Positions 24,764-33,813 are shown, counted from the stretch's first letter. The stretch is DNA of 64,000 nucleotides from Streptomyces canus (GCF_001514145.1 NZ_KQ948671.1:57301-121300); one strand, 5' to 3'. A program made the numbers and translations. The notes: generated by a model not told the origin, from the letters alone.

Positions 24764-26512
24764 GTGCAGGTATGGAGACAGATCTGGCTGTTCCTGTGCG
24801 CCGTGGGCCTCGCGTTCGTCGCTCTCGCCTATCCCCGTAGCCATGACGACGTCGTCGACGCGACCCAGTTCAGCATCGCCTTCTTCGCGACGCTGCTGAC
24901 CGGTGAGGCGGTCATCTTCGCGCTGACCTTCTCCGCGGCGAGTTCGTGGCCGTCGTTACGGGCGATCGACGGGCACATCGCGTTCCGGGAGTGGGTACTC
25001 ATCGGATGGTTCGCGGCGCTGTTCACCGGCTGTGGGCTGCTCGGCGACAACGCCACCAGTGCCACCTACGGCGCGCTGCTGTTCCTGCTGGCCAACATCT
25101 ACGGCGTCTTCTCCTTCGTACGGCTCTTCGGGCTGGCCAGCATCGGTGGCCGCAATCAGCTGCTACGCCACACCCTCGCCGACGCGCTGGCTCGGCAGGG
25201 TGGCAACAGAGGCGGCAGAGGCAACATGGGCGGCAGCCGTCCCGGCTCGCAGTCCCCCGGCCTTGAGCACGACCCCATCGTCAACTCCTACCTGGGGACC
25301 GTCAGCCAGGCCGCGACCGGCAACGACCCGACCGCCATCCGGCACCTCGTCGACCAGTTGGTGGAGGCGGAGGTGCCGGTCGAGGCCGTCGACGACGCCG
25401 TCACTGTTCATCTCGATGTGCTGCACCGCCTCGTGCGGGCCACTCTCGCCGGCGGTGCCGACCCGATCCAGGTCGTCTCCTGCGCCCACGCGCTCATCGA
25501 CTCGGTGATCGGTCACTGCCGACGGCTGTCCGACCCCGCTCCGCCGCTCGGCGCCCTCAGCCGCTACCTGGCGTGGCTCGCCAACACCGCCCTGCTGATG
25601 TCGGTACGCGGCGTCGCCTCGAGCCGGGCCGCCCGTGAACTGGCCGCCCTCACCACCGACGCCCGGCTGAAGATCCTGCGCTGTGTCGACCCCGACCCCA
25701 AGTCCGCCGCCCACCAGGACGAACTCGGTTCCATTCTCACCAGCCCGCTCCAAGTGCTTCTGTGGACCGGCGACTTCACCGAGTTCCACGGTGCCCATCA
25801 GGCCAGCGCGCTGTACGGGACGTACGAGATCCTCACCGGCACCAAGTTCATGGGGAACTACTGGGACGGGGCCTCCATCCTCAGCCAGCTGCGTCAGTCC
25901 CTGTACGGCGGTCAAGGGCGCGTCTCCACGCCCGAGGCCGACGCCGCCCGACGGGTTCTCGGTGCGGTCGAGGACTACGACCACTTCTGGGCCCTCGTCT
26001 CCGTGACGGCACTCGCGACTCTGCGCGATGCACGGCTGCCTCACCCGCCGGAACTGATACGGCCCGAATTCACGCCCGACCACCAGTTGTTGGGTGCCTA
26101 CCTGCGGACCTTCGCCACCCACCGTTACTTCACCACGGCAGCCGAGGCCCGCGAGGCCCTCCTGAGTCTCGTCTGCCGCGCCGACCCTCCCGGTTCGGCC
26201 AGCGCGGAGATACGGCACGCCCGAGGCGGCCGCACCTACCGGCTGCCCGTCCCGCTGGTCGAGCCCCAGCGGCGGCCCGCCGCGATGATTCTCGCCGTCG
26301 CCTGTCGCCTGGCCCCGCTCGCTCCCGCCGAGAGGGACTCCGAGTTGCGTGACTTTCTCGCCGTACTCCCCGCTCCTGCCTTGCAGGCGACCGCCCGCCT
26401 TGCCACGCGGGTTCTGCCCGGGGCCGCCGGGGAGAACGACCCCGTCGAGGCCGTCGTCACCGGCCTGGCCGTCCTGCAACTGGTCGGCGCCCACACCCGG
26501 GAGGGATCGTGA
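24764..26512 (+). CDS. Membrane protein with large cytoplasmic helical domain, unknown
   Basis: 582 residues from GTG 24764, preceded by GGAG at 24755-24758; an earlier in-frame GTG at 24737 would add nine residues. Four hydrophobic segments lie within residues 1-130 (WLFLCAVGLAFVALAYP, FSIAFFATLLTGEAVIFALT, WVLIGWFAALFTGCGLLG, ALLFLLANIYGVFSFVRLFG). A Gly/Arg/Asn-rich linker comes next, then about 420 residues of Ala/Leu-rich helices. No family recognised. Its stop overlaps the start of the next gene (GTGA), so the two act together. The domain plan of membrane anchor plus helical repeat resembles signalling or defence sensors, but nothing more can be said. Confidence 0.65.
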   Translation: MQVWRQIWLFLCAVGLAFVALAYPRSHDDVVDATQFSIAFFATLLTGEAVIFALTFSAASSWPSLRAIDGHIAFREWVLIGWFAALFTGCGLLGDNATSATYGALLFLLANIYGVFSFVRLFGLASIGGRNQLLRHTLADALARQGGNRGGRGNMGGSRPGSQSPGLEHDPIVNSYLGTVSQAATGNDPTAIRHLVDQLVEAEVPVEAVDDAVTVHLDVLHRLVRATLAGGADPIQVVSCAHALIDSVIGHCRRLSDPAPPLGALSRYLAWLANTALLMSVRGVASSRAARELAALTTDARLKILRCVDPDPKSAAHQDELGSILTSPLQVLLWTGDFTEFHGAHQASALYGTYEILTGTKFMGNYWDGASILSQLRQSLYGGQGRVSTPEADAARRVLGAVEDYDHFWALVSVTALATLRDARLPHPPELIRPEFTPDHQLLGAYLRTFATHRYFTTAAEAREALLSLVCRADPPGSASAEIRHARGGRTYRLPVPLVEPQRRPAAMILAVACRLAPLAPAERDSELRDFLAVLPAPALQATARLATRVLPGAAGENDPVEAVVTGLAVLQLVGAHTREGS

Positions 26513-27057
26513 CCGACCCCGTCATAGACATGGCTTCCTGGCGCGAACGCCTCGCCGGGATCGAAGCGCCGGACGTGACCGCAGCGGTGGTCGTGCAGTG
26601 TGGCCAGGTCTGGCTTCAGCCCGAGTTCACGGCCTTCCGTAACGAGGTGGACCACGCCCTGATGACCGCTCAGCTGCGACGCGGCGACCGTCTCACCCTC
26701 ACCCGCGTCATCCTGCACAACCTCCCTCTCACCTCCGAGACCATCTCCCGACCGCCCGCTGTCGACCGGGCTTTCGCCGAGTGGCACGAGCGGCTGTCCG
26801 CCACGGGAGTTCTGCTCTGCCCGGCAGGCTCGTCCGCCGCTCCGCGCATCCACCGGCTCATACTCCGCGGCGACCAGTCCGGCGCAGACATCCCGGATAT
26901 GGTCGAACTGTTGAAAAACGGGGACTGGACCGACCCCCACAAGGCCGAACTGGCGTTGCACACCGTCACCACCGCCGGAGCGACCACGCCCCTCACCGGC
27001 TACGACATGGATTTTGACGGCCCCTTCGGCGACGCCGATCCCTCCATCTACATGTAA
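26509..27057 (+). CDS. Hypothetical protein coupled to the membrane protein gene
   Basis: 182 residues, GTG start in a 4-base overlap with the gene before. Mixed alpha/beta, acidic, no membrane segment, ending in DMDFDGPFGDADPSIYM. No known motif. It may be the cytoplasmic partner of the membrane protein. The gap to the deaminase gene is 40 bases, so all three could be one transcript. Confidence 0.6.
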   Translation: MTDPVIDMASWRERLAGIEAPDVTAAVVVQCGQVWLQPEFTAFRNEVDHALMTAQLRRGDRLTLTRVILHNLPLTSETISRPPAVDRAFAEWHERLSATGVLLCPAGSSAAPRIHRLILRGDQSGADIPDMVELLKNGDWTDPHKAELALHTVTTAGATTPLTGYDMDFDGPFGDADPSIYM

Positions 27058-27097
27058 GTGCACCCGCAACCGGCTCGACGGAACACTTGGAGAACAG

Positions 27098-27610
27098 GTG
27101 CCCTACGCTCCCGAGACCCCTCAGGACCACGACTTCCTCACCCAAGCCATCGAACTGTCCCGCCACGCCCTTGAAGACGAGGGCAAGACCCCGTTCGGCG
27201 CGATCGTCGTCATCGACGGCGAGGTCGTGGCCACCGGTACCAGTTCGGTCGTCGAGCTCCGCGATCCCACGGCACACGCCGAGGTCATGGCCCTGCGTGC
27301 CGCCGGTACGAAGCTCGGGCGCCATCTGATGGAAGACGCCGTGATGTACTCGAGCAGCGAGCCGTGCCCCATGTGCCTGACCGCCTGCTACTGGGCGCGC
27401 GTCCCTCGTCTCGTGTATGCCGCCACCAGTCACGACGTCGCTGTCAACGGCTTCGAGGACCTCCAGTTCTACCGCGAGCTCGCCCTCCCCAACGCCGAAC
27501 GGACCCTCCTCACGGAGACCTCCGCAGGCGGCGAGGCCCGCGAGATCGCGGCGTCGGCTCTTGCCGGCTGGGCGGACAAACTTCCCTTCCCCGTTGAGCC
27601 GAAGCTCTGA
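27098..27610 (+). CDS. Cytidine/guanine deaminase-family nucleoside deaminase
   Basis: 170 residues from GTG 27098 (GGAG at 27089-27092). The zinc site is clear: His60-Ala-Glu62 in DPTAHAEVMAL and Cys90-x2-Cys93 in SSEPCPMCLTACYWA. Residues 32-55 form the core strands (FGAIVVIDGEVVATG). Length, PCPMC and the Trp/Arg after it resemble guanine deaminase and related purine or cytosine deaminases. The reaction is hydrolytic removal of an amino group from a base or nucleoside; the substrate is not known. Follows the unknown pair. Confidence 0.85.
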   Translation: MPYAPETPQDHDFLTQAIELSRHALEDEGKTPFGAIVVIDGEVVATGTSSVVELRDPTAHAEVMALRAAGTKLGRHLMEDAVMYSSSEPCPMCLTACYWARVPRLVYAATSHDVAVNGFEDLQFYRELALPNAERTLLTETSAGGEAREIAASALAGWADKLPFPVEPKL

Positions 27611-27715
27611 GGTTCACCTCGCGGTAGGCATGGGCCGACTTCACTCCTCGTAAGGCGACGCGGTGTCATCGTGGCGTGATGACCGGGTCGATCAACCCGA
27701 CCAGGAGAGCATTAA

Positions 27716-28702
27716 GTGACCACCGTCAGCGGTATCGACGTCCGCGCCACCCAGCACTGCGAGACCACCACCCTCGGCGTACTCCTCCGCCACCAAGGAC
27801 TCGATCTCTCCGAGCCCATGCTCTTTGGCCTGGGCCGCGGGCTCTCCTTCGTTTACTGGGACAGCAAGAGCATGGGGTTCCCCTTCCTCGGGGGACGGGT
27901 CAAGCCCTTCGAGCTCACCAGGAATCTGGCCGAGACGCTCGGGCTGGATCTCGTAGTAAAGGAGACCGCCTCGCCCCGGAAAGGCTGGGCGAACGTCGTG
28001 GAGGTCATTGCGGGCGGCCGGCCCGTGGGGCTGCAGCTCGACAGTTTCCACCTGGACTACTTCGGGGCGAAGGTGCACTTCGGTGGTCATGTCGTCGCCA
28101 TGTACGGCTACGACGACCAGGTCGCCTACCTGGTGGACACCGAGCAGCAGGGCGGAGCGGTGTCCACGAGTCTCGGCGGTCTCGCTCAGGCTCGGGCCGC
28201 GCGTGGGCCTATGACCGCAAGGCACCGGTCCTTCACCCTCACCGTTCCCCAGGACCTCCCCGCTGCTCACACGAGGATCGTTCCCGCCATCACCGCCTGC
28301 GCCGTCGCCTTTCTCAACCCGCCGATCGCCAACCTGGGTCATCGCGGGATCGAGAAGAGCGGCAAGTTGGTCCGCACCTGGCTCGGGCGGACCGACGACC
28401 CGCGGCGGGACCTGCCGCAGGCCGCCCTCCTGATGGAGAAGGCCGGTACCGGTGGCGCCCTGTTCCGCAATCTCTACCGCGATTTCCTCGCCGAGTGCTC
28501 CCAAGTGCTGGAGCCAAGTCCCCAGTTGCGCACCGGCCACCGGCTGTACGCCGAGGCCGCCTCGCTGTGGACGGAGGTCGCCGCACTGATCACCCGAGCC
28601 GGGGAGGCGGGCGATGAGCAGTACCTCGGACGGGCGGGCGCCGCCCTCCACGAGCTGTCACGCATCGAACGCGAGGCCATGGAGGCGCTGAGCCGTCTGT
28701 AG
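27716..28702 (+). CDS. BtrH-like protein (BtrH_N plus DUF4872)
   Basis: 328 residues, GTG start after an AGGAGA site. The N-terminal half matches the butirosin-biosynthesis BtrH type: HCETTTLGVLLRH (the Cys-box), LGRGLSFVYW, then GGHVVAMYGYDDQVAYLVDT. The C-terminal part (200-328) is the helical DUF4872 region. BtrH moves an acyl chain from a carrier protein to an aminoglycoside amine. No carrier protein or aminoglycoside gene is nearby, so here the role is open; homologs occur in peptide and amide-forming contexts. Possibly the last gene of a short operon beginning at 24764, after a 105-base gap. Confidence 0.75.
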   Translation: MTTVSGIDVRATQHCETTTLGVLLRHQGLDLSEPMLFGLGRGLSFVYWDSKSMGFPFLGGRVKPFELTRNLAETLGLDLVVKETASPRKGWANVVEVIAGGRPVGLQLDSFHLDYFGAKVHFGGHVVAMYGYDDQVAYLVDTEQQGGAVSTSLGGLAQARAARGPMTARHRSFTLTVPQDLPAAHTRIVPAITACAVAFLNPPIANLGHRGIEKSGKLVRTWLGRTDDPRRDLPQAALLMEKAGTGGALFRNLYRDFLAECSQVLEPSPQLRTGHRLYAEAASLWTEVAALITRAGEAGDEQYLGRAGAALHELSRIEREAMEALSRL

Positions 28703-28723
28703 TCCTGAAGCAAGGCCCGGGCC

Positions 28724-29105
28724 TCACTTCCCGACGCGGTACTTCAGGTGGGTGGCCAGCGGTGTGTCCACCACTCTGACCTGCTCTGGGCCGGCGACGG
28801 AGGCGAGGGCGCCAAGTACTGGCTGCACGTGTCGGCAATAGGCGGCCGGGGTGAATTCGGCGCCGGCGGCGTACTGCCACCAAAAGCGTGCGCCGTCGTC
28901 GACGCCGGCGAGGCGCAGGGCGCAGCCCAGCAGCCAGGCGCTGGTGGGTTCGGGGAGCTGGCCGGTGAGGAATTCCAGCGGCGTCGGGTGCGACTGAGGT
29001 GACGACGACGTCCCAGAGGTGGTCGAGGAGTTCGACGGCGCTGGTATCGGCCGGCTCGCGGCTCTGGAGCCCTTGGAGCACAACTTCGCGGCTCTGAACC
29101 CGCAA
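28724..29105 (-). pseudogene. Frameshifted, shortened hypothetical gene
   Basis: On the minus strand one frame reads DTSAVELLDHLWDVVVTS and then loses sense. The next frame continues with LEFLTGQLPEPTSAWLLG and a stretch ending YRVGK before TGA. Together the two pieces resemble the C terminus of a family of Streptomyces proteins of unknown function with a WLLGCALRLAG core and FWWQYAAGA after it. The frame break falls around 28985-29010. The N-terminal part is missing. Either a decayed gene or a sequencing error. Confidence 0.5.
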
Positions 29106-29122
29106 CGGACTCCGCTGAAGCC

Positions 29123-29326
29123 GTGTCGGACGAACTGGACAGCCACGGACAGCCACCTCAACTTCCGTACGACAACGCGTTCTACGTCGTCAACCATCTT
29201 CATTTGAAGATGGAACCAGCGGTCTTCGCTGAGAGTGGTCGCCTGTGGCTGGGGATCCTGCGCGAGCGGCATCCCGACGAATACAGCGCGTTGCTCCGAG
29301 AGTTGTCCGAGCAGCAGCCAACCTGA
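29123..29326 (+). CDS. Small hypothetical protein
   Basis: 67 residues from GTG 29123. The second half is well-formed helical sequence (ESGRLWLGILRERHPDEYSA and LLRELSEQQPT). Codon third positions are less G/C-biased than in neighbours, there is no clear ribosome site, and the gene overlaps a decayed region. It could itself be the tail of a lost gene. Confidence 0.35.
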   Translation: MSDELDSHGQPPQLPYDNAFYVVNHLHLKMEPAVFAESGRLWLGILRERHPDEYSALLRELSEQQPT

Positions 29327-29359
29327 GGGCCGGGGCCGGGCTCGGCACACATCCCGTCG

Positions 29360-30454
29360 CTACGTGAGCTCCTCGGCGGTGTAGTAGCCGTCCCTGACCA
29401 GTACTTCGTAGTTGGTCTTGTCGATGCTCTGCGGCTGGAGCAGGTAGGCGGGCACGTCCTTGACGCCGTCGTTGTAGCTGAACCGGTCGTTGATCCGCGT
29501 CGCCCGGCCCCTGAGGATGTCGTCGACCATCCACGCGGCGGCGCCGGCGAGGACGCGGACGTCCTTGTAGACGGTCTGCGACTGCCGGCCCGCGATGATC
29601 GACTTCACCGAGGGCAGCTCGGCGTCCTGGCCGGTGACGATCGGGAGGGGCTTGCCGGCGGAGCCGTAGCCCTGCGCCTCCAGCGCGGACAGGACACCCC
29701 GGGAGATGCCGTCGTACGGCGACAGGACCGCGTCGAGCGTCCTGCCGACGTACCACCGGGTGAGCAGGCCGCTCATGCGCTTCTGCGCGGTGGGTCCGTC
29801 CCAGCGCGGGATGGTGAGCTGGCCCAGCCCGGTCTGACGGGACGGGACGACCAACTGCTTGCTGTCCAGGAACGGTTGCAGGAGCGCCATGGAGCCCTTG
29901 AAGAAGTACTTGGTGTTGTTGTCGTCGGGGGAACCGGCGAAGAGCTCGATGTTGAACGGGCCCTTGCCCTTCTCCAGGCCGAGCTTCTCGATGATGTAGT
30001 TGGCTTCTATCCGGCCGACCATCTCGTTGTCGAAGGAGACGTAGTAGTCGACGTTCCCGGTGCCGAGGATGAGCCGGTCGTAGGAGATCACCGGGATGCG
30101 CGCGTCGGAGGCCCGCTGAAGCACGCCGTTCAGCGACTTGGCGTCGATGGCCGCGATGATCAGCGCGTCGACGCCCTGCTCGATCAGGGTCCCGATCTGT
30201 GACAGCTGGGCTTTCGGGTCGTCGTCGCCGTAGACCAGCTGGGTCTTGTACCCCCGTCTCTTCAGACCCTCGACGACGCTCTTGCCGTCGGCGAGCCAGC
30301 GCTCGGAGGACTGGGTGGGCATGGCGATGCCGACGGTACCGCCCTCGGAGCGACTCTGAGAGCTGCCCTCGCTCTCCTTGCCGCAGGCGGACACGGTAAG
30401 GGCGAGGGAGGCGGTTCCGGCGAGGGCGGCGAGGGCGGCTCTTCGGTTGAGCAT
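29360..30454 (-). CDS. Sugar ABC transporter substrate-binding lipoprotein (orphan)
   Basis: 364 residues from ATG 30454. Signal peptide with lipobox LTVSAC; Cys24 becomes the lipid anchor. The mature part is a periplasmic-binding type I fold: VGIAMPTQSSERWLADGKSV, then GVDALIIAAIDAKSLNGVL, then VISYDRLILGTGNVDYYVSFDNE. That last stretch is very like the xylose/multiple sugar-binding proteins XylF and ChvE. ATPase and permease genes are not adjacent, so it either serves a transporter elsewhere or is left over from a lost operon. Confidence 0.85.
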   Translation of the reverse strand: MLNRRAALAALAGTASLALTVSACGKESEGSSQSRSEGGTVGIAMPTQSSERWLADGKSVVEGLKRRGYKTQLVYGDDDPKAQLSQIGTLIEQGVDALIIAAIDAKSLNGVLQRASDARIPVISYDRLILGTGNVDYYVSFDNEMVGRIEANYIIEKLGLEKGKGPFNIELFAGSPDDNNTKYFFKGSMALLQPFLDSKQLVVPSRQTGLGQLTIPRWDGPTAQKRMSGLLTRWYVGRTLDAVLSPYDGISRGVLSALEAQGYGSAGKPLPIVTGQDAELPSVKSIIAGRQSQTVYKDVRVLAGAAAWMVDDILRGRATRINDRFSYNDGVKDVPAYLLQPQSIDKTNYEVLVRDGYYTAEELT

Positions 30455-30748
30455 CGTGAATGGGTCCTTGTTCTTCTCGTCGTTGACACGATGACGGCGC
30501 ATCAGACGTGCAGGCACCCGGACGGGTGCCGTGCGGGTGGAGCGGGTGGATACCCGAATGCCCTAAACGGGCCGAACGTCAGGGGGGCGGCGGTCCTGCC
30601 GTACAGGCCTGCTCCCGCTGTTCCGGGCGTGCACAGGGAACCGCCTTACAGATGTCCGAAATTTCGTCACGCGTTCTATATGCCGGCGCGACGGTAAAGG
30701 CGGGTGAGGGAGATGTCAACGCTGTGAACAGGATCAGTTACAGAGAGC

Positions 30749-30982
30749 GTGTGCGGGTCGGGAACGCCGGACCGGACGTGGGCCAAGGTGTGGGAGTCCG
30801 AGATCCATGACAAGGGGTTCCGGCTGCACTGGTGGACCGCGGAGGCCGAGGCGGGGGACGTGGTCATGGACCCCGGCGAGGTGAGTGCCGTGCGCTGGGT
30901 CACAGCAGCAGAGTTCGCCGGGCTGCATCCTGTCTTCGAGGAGGACCTGGCCTTCTTCGACCGCGTACTGCCGGAGCTCTGA
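30749..30982 (+). pseudogene. C-terminal half of a NUDIX hydrolase
   Basis: The frame WESEIHDKGFRLHWWTAEA, then GEVSAVRWVTAAEFAGLHPV and FFDRVLPEL is the usual C-terminal end of a NUDIX domain (the E..RWV...EL pattern). The NUDIX box GX5EX7REUXEEXGU that should precede it is absent. The bases upstream do not supply it in any frame I can read. It is therefore a remnant. Confidence 0.5.
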
Positions 30983-31046
30983 GCGGTCGGACGCCGGTCG
31001 CGGGGATACTGCCTCTCAAGCACCGACCCTGGAAGGCGACGACATC

Positions 31047-31349
31047 ATGCTCATCCTCTTTGGCACCAAGGGATACCTGTACCAGCTCGCGATACTCACG
31101 CTGGTGTGCGGGCGCTGCGGGAACCCGGCCGCGCACACCCTGCGCAAGCGCGTCACGAAGTTCACGCTGTTCTTCGTGCCGCTGTTCCCGATCTCCACGA
31201 AGTACGCGACGCAGTGCACGTTCTGCGGTGCGGAGAGCAAGGTGAGCGCGGAGGAGGCGGAGCAGCTGCAGACGCAGGCCGCCGCCGGTGGCGGGCACGG
31301 GGGTCAGGTGCAGGGCGGACAGGCACCGCAGCAGCCGTACCACCAGTAA
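31047..31349 (+). CDS. Zinc-ribbon family small protein
   Basis: 100 residues from ATG 31047 (GGAAGG at 31031-31036). Two Cys pairs: CGRCGN at about 21 and CTFCGA at about 58, with a hydrophobic segment FTLFFVPLFPIS between them. The C-terminal 25 residues are Gly/Gln-rich. It matches the small zinc-ribbon membrane-associated proteins common in actinomycetes. Function unknown. Monocistronic. Confidence 0.75.
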   Translation: MLILFGTKGYLYQLAILTLVCGRCGNPAAHTLRKRVTKFTLFFVPLFPISTKYATQCTFCGAESKVSAEEAEQLQTQAAAGGGHGGQVQGGQAPQQPYHQ

Positions 31350-31353
31350 GGGC

Positions 31354-32151
31354 TCAGGTGAGTTTGCGGGCCACCCCGCCGTAGAAGCCGATCTCCCGCG
31401 AGCGCGGCGGCGGGGGTGTGTCCGGGCGCCAGAACGGGACCTGGGCCACGCCCGGGTCGATCAGCTCGAAGCCGTCGAAGAAGCGCTCGATCTCGGTACG
31501 GGTGCGGAGGTTCATGGAGGCCGTCGCCTTGCTGTAGACGGCCGCCGCCCCGCTGCGGTCGGCGAAGTCGCCCGTGGCGTGGGAGAGGATCAGGTGGCTG
31601 CCGGGGGCGAGGGCGTCGCGGAGGGTGGCGATGATCTCCTCGGGCTTGTCCGCGTCCGTGAGGAAGTGGATCACGGCGACCAGAAGCAGGGCCACCGGCT
31701 CGTCGAAGTCGATGACGGCGTGTACGTCGGGGTCGTCCAGGATCGCCCGCGGGTCGCGCAGGTCGGCCAGGACGATGCCGGTCTTGCCGGCCGCGCTGAG
31801 CAGGGCGCCGGCGTGGGTGTGCACGATCGGGTCGTTGTCGACGTAGGCGACGCGGATGTCCGGTGCCACCTCCAGGGCCGTCTCGTGGACGTTCGGTGAG
31901 GTGGGCAGGCCGGTACCGATGTCCAGGATCTGGCGGACACCGGTGCCGACGACGTGGCGGACGGCCCGGCGCAGGAAGGCCCGGTTGGCCCGTACGCCGA
32001 TCCGTGCCTCCGGGGCCGCCGCGATGAGCTGCTCGCCGGCCTGGCGGTCGACCTCGTAGTTGTCCTTGCCGCCCAGCAGGTAGTCGTAGATCCGTGCGGG
32101 GTGCGGCTTGGTGGTGTCGATCTCCTCGGCACGGAAGCCGTTCTCTCTCAC
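31354..32151 (-). CDS. SAM-dependent methyltransferase (actinobacterial DUF574 type)
   Basis: 265 residues; GTG start with GAGGAG upstream. The start PARIYDYLLGGKDNYEVDRQ is the hallmark of this large Streptomyces family. Motif I is ILDIGTGLPTSPNVHE, followed by RVAYVDNDPIV (acidic ribose-binding loop) and LILSHATGD. Methyl acceptor unknown. These genes occur in many paralogs and are scattered, so the neighbours say little. Confidence 0.88.
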   Translation of the reverse strand: MRENGFRAEEIDTTKPHPARIYDYLLGGKDNYEVDRQAGEQLIAAAPEARIGVRANRAFLRRAVRHVVGTGVRQILDIGTGLPTSPNVHETALEVAPDIRVAYVDNDPIVHTHAGALLSAAGKTGIVLADLRDPRAILDDPDVHAVIDFDEPVALLLVAVIHFLTDADKPEEIIATLRDALAPGSHLILSHATGDFADRSGAAAVYSKATASMNLRTRTEIERFFDGFELIDPGVAQVPFWRPDTPPPPRSREIGFYGGVARKLT

Positions 32152-32189
32152 GGGGGCTCCTCTCGGGCGGCGGCGGGCGCCTGACCGCG

Positions 32190-33713
32190 TCAGTTATGCG
32201 TACGTTGGCTCAACTCTCTTGTCCGGGGCGGAAGTTCCGGGTGTGGCTCGTGGCCGCATTTGTCGCCGGGAGTGGGTGGCGCCGGGGTCTCCGGTGCGGG
32301 CGGGTCCGATGGCTCCGGTGGCTCCGGAGTGGTCGGAGGTTCCGAGTACGTCGGGGGTTCCGGTGACTCACCAACAGGGTCGGGGTCAGCGGGAGTTGGC
32401 GTAATCGGCTGCGGTACGGGGGACTCCTCCCCCGGCGTGCCGGACTTCGGCTGCTCGGGCTCGGGCTGCTGCTCCTTCGGCGGTGCCGGCGTCGGCTCCG
32501 GCACCTCCGGCGCGGGCTGCTCCGGCGCTCCCGGGTCGCCCTCGGCACCCCCGCCGTCCGAGCTGCCCGAACCGCTCCCGAAATTGCCGGGGTTCGCCGT
32601 TTCCCCGACGTCCTCGGTGACGACCGCCTCCGCCCCGTCCTCCCGAGTCCGATCCCGATCCCGCTCGACCTGCCGCGCGGCACCCCCCGGGGTCTCCCCC
32701 GCCGCCCCCGCGGACGGCCCCGTCACCGGCGCTTGTGCCAGCGGCCCCTGCGCCACCGGCGCCTTCCCCGGCGAAGTCGCCGTCGCGGGCGACTCGTTCA
32801 CTCCGAGGACCAGCACGACCGCGATGGCCGCGGCGGCCGCCGTACCGGAGGCGAGGGCCGCTTTGGCCTTCGGGCCCGCCGCACGGGCCGTATGAAGAAG
32901 ACCCTGACCGGTCACCGACGCCGCCCCCGCGGACCCGGCCGTCAGCGACGCCAGGAACTTCCCCGTGCCGCCGCCCACCACGAAGACCAGCAGCGCGGGG
33001 CCCACGAGTGCGGGCAGCCGGTTGTTGGCGCGGATCAGGACGGCGAGGCGGCCCCGGCACCCGTCGCAGGCGTCGACGTGGGCGAGGAGGCGTTCGGACT
33101 GGCGCGGGGTCGCGTTGCCGCGGACGTAGGCCGGCATGCGGACCCAGTGGACCTCGCACGCGGGATCGTCGGGGGCCTCGGTCTGCGAGCGCAGGAACGC
33201 CTGGCGCATGCCCTCGCGGGCGCGGTGCAGCAGTACGGCCGTGGCGCCCTGCTTGGCGCCGATCTGCCGGCCGACCGTCTCCAGCGGCTGGCCCTCGGCG
33301 TCTGCGAGCCACAGGGCCTGCACCCAGCGTTCGGGGAGTTCACCGAGAACGCGTACCAACAGGTCGGTGGAGGAGACCTGTTCGGCCGGGTCCTCCACAT
33401 GCCCGGGGGACGCCTGTTCGGGGATCTGCGGGTCCCGTGGGGTCTCGTGGGTGGCGCTCGCGACGGAGGACGCGAGGTGCCGGACGGTGGTCATGAGGTA
33501 CGCCGGGACGTTGTCGATCTCGTGCCCGGCGGACAGCCGCCGCCACACGCGGAAGTGCGCCTCGGCGACGAGGTCTTCGGCCGCCCAGGTGTTGCGGGTG
33601 AGCGAGCGGGCGTATGCGACGAGGCGTGGTTGTTCCTCCTCGTAGATCCGCACGTACGCGGCGGTCGCGGAGGGGGGTGCCTGGGCGGGCACTCTGGCCG
33701 GTTGGTCGGTCAT
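32190..33713 (-). CDS. ECF sigma factor with zinc-finger and membrane C-terminal extension
   Basis: 507 residues, far longer than a normal ECF sigma (about 190). Region sigma2 is at 20-90 (AAEDLVAEAHFRVWRRL, then VPAYLMTTVRHLASS), sigma4 at 118-175 (LLVRVLGELPERWVQALWLA, then VGRQIGAKQGATAVLLHRAR). It is followed by an anti-sigma-like zinc motif His212-x3-Cys216-x2-Cys219, hydrophobic segments at about 233-248 and 284-304, and a 200-residue Pro/Glu/Gly-rich tail. The layout resembles the ECF52 type, where sigma and its own controlling domain are fused. The tail may lie outside the membrane and sense the cell wall. Confidence 0.8.
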   Translation of the reverse strand: MTDQPARVPAQAPPSATAAYVRIYEEEQPRLVAYARSLTRNTWAAEDLVAEAHFRVWRRLSAGHEIDNVPAYLMTTVRHLASSVASATHETPRDPQIPEQASPGHVEDPAEQVSSTDLLVRVLGELPERWVQALWLADAEGQPLETVGRQIGAKQGATAVLLHRAREGMRQAFLRSQTEAPDDPACEVHWVRMPAYVRGNATPRQSERLLAHVDACDGCRGRLAVLIRANNRLPALVGPALLVFVVGGGTGKFLASLTAGSAGAASVTGQGLLHTARAAGPKAKAALASGTAAAAAIAVVLVLGVNESPATATSPGKAPVAQGPLAQAPVTGPSAGAAGETPGGAARQVERDRDRTREDGAEAVVTEDVGETANPGNFGSGSGSSDGGGAEGDPGAPEQPAPEVPEPTPAPPKEQQPEPEQPKSGTPGEESPVPQPITPTPADPDPVGESPEPPTYSEPPTTPEPPEPSDPPAPETPAPPTPGDKCGHEPHPELPPRTRELSQRTHN

Positions 33714-33799
33714 GCGGGGACGCTCCAGTTCCCGGCGACGGGACGCTTCAAGGGTTTGTCAGCGTAGATGACAAAACTTTCAACCATTCAGTTCCGGCC

Positions 33800-33813
33800 G
33801 TGACTCAGGTCAC
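33800..33813. promoter_or_regulatory. Short palindrome between the sigma and SsgA-like genes
   Basis: GTGACTCAGGTCAC has perfect 5-bp arms around TCAG. It lies in the 196-base divergent region, which also holds TGTCA-N7-TGACA around 33758-33774. Either could be a regulator site; there is no further support. Confidence 0.25.
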
